DNA from: an uncultured Gemmatimonadota bacterium
GTDB taxonomy: Bacteria > Gemmatimonadota > Gemmatimonadetes > Gemmatimonadales > Gemmatimonadaceae
Reading direction: 5' to 3'
DNA: 9,374 nt
NCBI GenBank assembly: GCA_946887155.1
Contig: CAMPKM010000088.1
Location: forward strand, 1-9,374
Position numbers and translations under genes: made by a program. This document shows, piece after piece, positions 6,416 to 9,374 of this stretch. Under the pieces are notes generated by a model. It was given only the letters and a program-made list of their open reading frames with translations. It was not told the DNA's origin and did no database searches. Every line of letters begins with the position of its first letter. The stretch's first letter is position 1.

Positions 6416-6893
6416 GTTGTACCGTATCGACGACCGGCTGATTCACGGTCAGGTGGTCGTTGGTTGGGGACAGCCCCTGGATCTGCGATTCATCGTGCTG
6501 GTGGACGACGAAGTGGCATCAAGCGACTGGGAGCAGGAGTTGTATCGCATGGGCGTGCCGCCGGACATGGACATCTACTTCGATGCCGTGGACGCGGCCG
6601 CCGCCAACCTCGATCGCTACCAGGACGACGAACGGCGCGGGTTGCTCCTCACTGGTGACATCGACACGATGACACGGCTGGTCGAGTCGACGGATGACAT
6701 CCGGCGCGTCAACGTGGGCGGCATCCACCACCGGCCGGGTCGCATGCAGCGCCTGCGGTACGTGTTCCTGACGTCGGCAGAGGAAGCCCAATTGCGCGCA
6801 CTGGCCGCGCGCAACATCGAGGTCACTGCGCAGGACGTTCCGGCGGCGAGGCCCGTTCCGCTGGATGAACTGTTGTCCGGAAACGGATCATGA
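6405..6893 (+). CDS. PTS mannose-family EIIB component
   Basis: EIIB takes phosphate from EIIA and gives it to the sugar bound by EIIC/EIID. The protein has 162 residues, the usual size for this subunit. The hallmark LYRIDDRLIHGQVVVGW is at the N-terminus with the phosphorylated His14. RRVNVGGIHHRPGRMQRLRYVFLTSAEE corresponds to the conserved central portion (N[VI]GG...), and the protein ends with a short hydrophilic tail. No membrane segments are seen. The start is GTG 6405, preceded by a GGGGG run at 6395-6399, and lies 11 bases inside the EIIA gene; the 3' end overlaps EIIC by 4 bases (ATGA). The sugar specificity of this subfamily cannot be decided from the sequence. Confidence 0.93.
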   Translation: MALELYRIDDRLIHGQVVVGWGQPLDLRFIVLVDDEVASSDWEQELYRMGVPPDMDIYFDAVDAAAANLDRYQDDERRGLLLTGDIDTMTRLVESTDDIRRVNVGGIHHRPGRMQRLRYVFLTSAEEAQLRALAARNIEVTAQDVPAARPVPLDELLSGNGS

Positions 6894-7576
6894 ACACGGC
6901 CGACATCATGATCCTCTCGGTCCTCGGTGCCGTGTTTGGACTCGATACCGTCAGCTTTCCGCAGTCAATGATTTCCCGCCCGATCGTTGGCGCGACGGTG
7001 GCGGGCGCCATTCTCGGCGATCCGTGGGCGGGTTTGCTCGTTGGGGCGGCGCTCGAACTGTTTGCGGTCGAGACGCTGCCTTTCGGCGCGAGCCGATATC
7101 CTGAATGGGGCTCGGCGGGAGTGGTCGGGGGCGCGCTGTATGCCAAGGCTGCGTATGGCTTCGATGCGGGGCGCCTGACGACATCGGTACTGGCGGCGCT
7201 GGCGCTGGCGTGGGTCGGCGGGTGGTCGATGGTACAGTTGCGGAAATTGAACGCGCACTGGGCGCGATCCCGCCACGATGCGGTCGCGCACGGATCGCGA
7301 CAGACGGTCATCGGACTCCAGATCGCCGGACTGGGCGCGGACCTGTCCCGTGGCTTCATGCTCACGGCCCTGGGGCTCATGGCGTTCGCCCCGGTACAGG
7401 TGCTGACGCTCCAGGCCTGGGGCAGCAGTGCGCCGATGTCGCGGGCCATGGTGGGCGGCGTCGCGGGGGCCGTCTCGTTAGGTGCGGCGTGGAAGCTGTT
7501 CCATGCCGTGCCGCGGTTCCTCTGGTTCTTTGCCGTCGGCCTGGGCGCCGGCCTCGTCGTGGTGAGCATATCATGA
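6890..7576 (+). CDS. PTS mannose-family EIIC membrane component
   Basis: This is the sugar-conducting integral membrane subunit, working with EIID. It has 228 residues, shorter than E. coli ManY (about 266). The N-terminal half has the characteristic MISRPIVGATVAGAILGDPWAGLLVGAALELF, where ILGD and GAxLEL are family landmarks, followed by PFGASRYPEWGSAG in place of the usual PxGAxxPPD. Several hydrophobic segments follow, including ALGLMAFAPVQVL and FLWFFAVGLGAGLVVVSIS at the end. No signal peptide is needed. The start ATG overlaps the EIIB stop (ATGA) and the stop overlaps the EIID start in the same way, so the membrane subunits are translationally coupled. The shorter length and altered motifs make the substrate uncertain. 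Confidence 0.88.
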   Translation: MNTADIMILSVLGAVFGLDTVSFPQSMISRPIVGATVAGAILGDPWAGLLVGAALELFAVETLPFGASRYPEWGSAGVVGGALYAKAAYGFDAGRLTTSVLAALALAWVGGWSMVQLRKLNAHWARSRHDAVAHGSRQTVIGLQIAGLGADLSRGFMLTALGLMAFAPVQVLTLQAWGSSAPMSRAMVGGVAGAVSLGAAWKLFHAVPRFLWFFAVGLGAGLVVVSIS

Positions 7577-8337
7577 GCGCACCGGTCGCCCCGACGCTCC
7601 CCGTCATGACGCGGGTTGCGATGTTCTTCCGGCTCCTCGCCGTACAGGGAGCGTGGAATTACGAGACGCTCCTCGGCAACGGTATCGGTTTCTCCGTCGA
7701 GCCGGCCTTGCGGCGGTTGCCGGGCGGGAAGGACGGCGAGGCATACCGCGCCGCACTGGCGCGCGAGAGCCAGTATTTCAACGCCCATCCCTACCTCGCG
7801 AGTGTGGCCGTGGGTGCGCTGGCGCGGGCGGAGCTCGAGGGCGCCGCCCCCGAGCGCATCGAGCGATTCCGCACCGCGTTATGCGGCCCGTTGGGCGCGC
7901 TCGGTGACCGGTTGGTCTGGGCGACCTTCCTGCCACTGTGTTCGTTCGCCGCCCTGGTCGTGTTCGGGAGCGGCGGGTCGCCCCTGGCGACCGTGCTGAC
8001 ATTCCTGATCCTGTACAACGTGGGCCACCTCGGCCTTCGCATCTGGGGCCTCGAGGCCGGCTGGCGTCGCGGGCTGAACGTCGCCCAGTCGTTAGGCCAT
8101 CCGCTGCTGCAGCGGTCGCAACCCTGGCTCGGCAAGATGGCCGCCGCCCTGGCGGGGTTCGCGTTTCCAGTGGCGCTGCAGCGCGTGATCGGGCCGGGCC
8201 AGATCCTGCTCGGTGGAACGTTGATTGGTGTACTGGCGGGCGCCATCCTGCTCGCCAGCCTTCACGGACGCGCTGAAGGATGGAAACTTTCCATCGGTGT
8301 CCTCACGGCGTTCGTTCTCTACTCGGTGATCCAATGA
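7573..8337 (+). CDS. PTS mannose-family EIID membrane component
   Basis: EIID is the second membrane subunit, unique to the mannose PTS family. It has 254 residues, a little shorter than E. coli ManZ. Recognisable stretches in order are RLLAVQGAWNYETLLGNGIGF, the hallmark YFNAHPYLASVAVGALARAELEG, GPLGALGDRLVWATFLPL, and YNVGHLGLRIWGLEAGWRRG. Hydrophobic segments follow near the C-terminus (LAGFAFPVAL, LLGGTLIGVLAGAILLASL and LSIGVLTAFVLYSVIQ). I start it at ATG 7573, which overlaps the EIIC stop; a longer open frame back to 7105 is an out-of-frame reading of EIIC. The stop overlaps the HPr start by 4 bases. Confidence 0.92.
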   Translation: MSAPVAPTLPVMTRVAMFFRLLAVQGAWNYETLLGNGIGFSVEPALRRLPGGKDGEAYRAALARESQYFNAHPYLASVAVGALARAELEGAAPERIERFRTALCGPLGALGDRLVWATFLPLCSFAALVVFGSGGSPLATVLTFLILYNVGHLGLRIWGLEAGWRRGLNVAQSLGHPLLQRSQPWLGKMAAALAGFAFPVALQRVIGPGQILLGGTLIGVLAGAILLASLHGRAEGWKLSIGVLTAFVLYSVIQ

Positions 8338-8609
8338 CCTCCGAACGCGAAGTCCGCATCGAGAATCGCAACGGCCTGCACGCGCGACCGGCCGCCGAGA
8401 TCGTCAAGGCGGCAGCGAAGTTCCGCAGCGAGGTCACCATCCGCCGTGACGACATGGAAGTGAACGGCAAGAGTATCATGGGCGTCATGATGCTGGCGGC
8501 GGAGTACGGGACGACGCTCTGGCTGAAGGCGAGCGGCGACGATGCCGAACAGGCGGTGGATGCGCTGGCGGCCCTGGTCGCCTCGAAGTTCGGGGAGCGC
8601 GACAAGTGA
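8334..8609 (+). CDS. ptsH: PTS phosphocarrier protein HPr
   Basis: HPr carries phosphate from enzyme I to EIIA. The protein is 91 residues, the usual size. The active-site motif NGLHARPAAE has catalytic His16 with the adjacent Arg18, and the regulatory loop VNGKSIMGVMMLAAEYG has Ser47, the counterpart of Ser46 in Gram-positive HPr, which HprK phosphorylates. Both sites are intact, so the protein fits the HprK encoded at 5065. ATG 8334 overlaps the EIID stop (ATGA); the in-frame ATG at 8280 lies well inside EIID and would add an unrelated tail of 18 residues. The stop overlaps the ptsI start as GTGA. Ser47 phosphorylation would be expected to slow phosphotransfer; whether this lineage uses it for catabolite repression is unknown. 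Confidence 0.96.
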   Translation: MTSEREVRIENRNGLHARPAAEIVKAAAKFRSEVTIRRDDMEVNGKSIMGVMMLAAEYGTTLWLKASGDDAEQAVDALAALVASKFGERDK

Positions 8610-9295
8610 ACCGCGTCCTGCACGGGATTCCGGCTTCACCGGGAATTGTCGTCGGTCCCGTGCGCCTGCTGCGGTGGGAAGTTCCCGAAGTTCCACATCG
8701 CATCATCGACGACGACCAGATCGACGGCGAAATCGCGCGCTTCAAGTCGGCGGTGCAGCGCGCGGTGATCCGCCTCGGACAGTTGCGCGATCGCGCCGAG
8801 CAGCATGCCGGCGCGGAGGAGGCCGGCATCTTCGAGGTGCAGGTCGGCATGCTCGGCGACTCGGCCCTCATCAACGAGGTCGAGTCGTACATCCGCCAGA
8901 ACCTCGATGCGGAGAAGGCGTTCGACGTCGTGATGCTGGAGTGGCGCCAGAAGTTTGCGCGGAGTGCCGCGCCCATGCTGCGCGAGCGCGTGGGCGACCT
9001 GACCGACCTGCACATCCGCGTCCTGACGATGCTGATGGAGCTGCCGGACCATGATCCGGTGGACGTCCCCAAGGGGACCAACGCGATCCTGGTCACGCAC
9101 GACCTGACACCCAGCCTGACGGTCCAGCTCGACCGGGACGCCATCGCCGGCATCGCCACCGACTCGGGGACCCGGACGTCGCACGTCGCCATCCTCGCCC
9201 GCTCGTTAGGTATTCCGGCCGTCGTCGGCCTGCGGGACGCGACCACGAGGCTCAAGGGCGGCGAACCCGCCGTGCTCGACGCGTCGAGCGGCCGG
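8606..9295 (+). CDS. ptsI: PTS enzyme I, N-terminal part (phosphoenolpyruvate-protein phosphotransferase), 3' partial
   Basis: Enzyme I starts the PTS chain by taking phosphate from PEP and passing it to HPr. Only the first 230 residues are real; full-length family members have about 570. Present are the N-terminal IPASPGIVVGPVRLL, the helical HPr-binding subdomain (about 30-145) and the phosphohistidine swivel domain with TRTSHVAILARSLGIPAVVGL, whose active His is residue 193. The PEP-binding barrel is missing. The open frame continues to TGA 9362-9364, but residues 231-252 are translated adapter (see 9296-9374), so the apparent stop is not genomic and the gene runs off the contig. GTG 8606 overlaps the HPr stop in a GTGA arrangement; no other start is as well placed. 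Nothing suggests a naturally shortened enzyme. Confidence 0.93.
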
Positions 9296-9374
9296 CTGGC
9301 TCGTTTACAAAACTCCGAGCCCACCAGACAAGAGGCAATCGCGGTTGGCGTGGTGGGGGTGTGAATTGGGGGGG
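9296..9374 (+). other. Illumina Nextera adapter, index and degraded P7 tail (non-genomic)
   Basis: The bases 9296-9329 align without gaps to the 34-base Nextera mosaic-end/i7 adapter, with 28 of 34 positions matching by my count. The best part is CTCCGAGCCCACCAGAC at 9313-9329, one mismatch from CTCCGAGCCCACGAGAC. The next 8 bases (9330-9337, AAGAGGCA) equal the Nextera index N711 as I remember it. The following 24 bases align to the P7 sequence starting ATCTCGTATGCCG at 14 positions, and 9 of the 10 mismatches read G, the bias expected from low-signal base calls on two-colour instruments. The window ends in a G run. True genomic sequence therefore stops near 9295. Confidence 0.93.

Noticed and set aside
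7105..7572. A long N-terminal extension of EIID
   Set aside because: It reads the EIIC gene out of frame, gives a low-complexity Gly/Arg-rich sequence, and a well-placed ATG exists at 7573.
8280..8333. An extended HPr start at ATG 8280
   Set aside because: It lies inside EIID and adds unrelated residues; ATG 8334 gives the standard HPr length.
8606..9364. A naturally short 252-residue enzyme I lacking the PEP-binding domain
   Set aside because: Residues 231-252 and the stop are translated adapter sequence, so the truncation is technical.

Overview
The window is GC-rich and every convincing gene lies on the + strand. The set and order of genes (riboflavin genes, nusB, a glycosyltransferase, a ribosome-hibernation protein, HPr kinase and a mannose-type PTS) suggest a Gram-negative-type environmental bacterium. 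Gemmatimonadota is my best guess, from recollection of gene order and not from a search. An Illumina Nextera adapter at the right-hand end shows that the sequence is the end of an assembled short-read contig, probably metagenomic.

Region 1 (1-3624) is a riboflavin operon followed by nusB: ribD (5' end outside the window), ribE, a fused ribBA, ribH and nusB. Together these genes cover the steps from GTP and ribulose-5-phosphate to riboflavin. ribD is broken. A palindromic REP/BIME-like element of about 111 bp at 185-295, with two direct and two inverted copies of a 23-bp unit, sits near the start of the reductase domain. It keeps the reading frame but introduces a single in-frame TAA at 246-248.

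Region 2 (3625-4731) is one GT-B, GT4-type glycosyltransferase, translated from a TTG start with a good Shine-Dalgarno sequence and no gap after nusB.

Region 3 (4737-9295) is a regulatory and transport PTS module: a short HPF/RaiA-like protein, HPr kinase/phosphorylase, EIIA, EIIB, EIIC and EIID of the mannose family, HPr with both the catalytic His and the regulatory Ser, and the N-terminal 230 residues of enzyme I. Genes from hprK onward overlap by 4-11 bp, which implies translational coupling. Phosphate would pass from PEP to EI (His193), HPr (His16), EIIA (His11), EIIB (His14) and then to sugar entering through EIIC/EIID, while HprK would tune HPr at Ser47.

Region 4 (9296-9374) is not genomic. 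It aligns without gaps to the Nextera transposase/i7 adapter, an 8-base index and a degraded P7 tail. The apparent stop codon that shortens enzyme I is therefore an artefact.

No stretch over 300 bases lacks a gene. The largest gap is 61 bp between ribE and ribBA and holds two small hairpins. No tRNA, rRNA, CRISPR array, FMN riboswitch or complete intrinsic terminator was seen. A sequence word, CGTTAGGY, occurs six times across unrelated genes and contains nearly all the rare TTA leucine codons.
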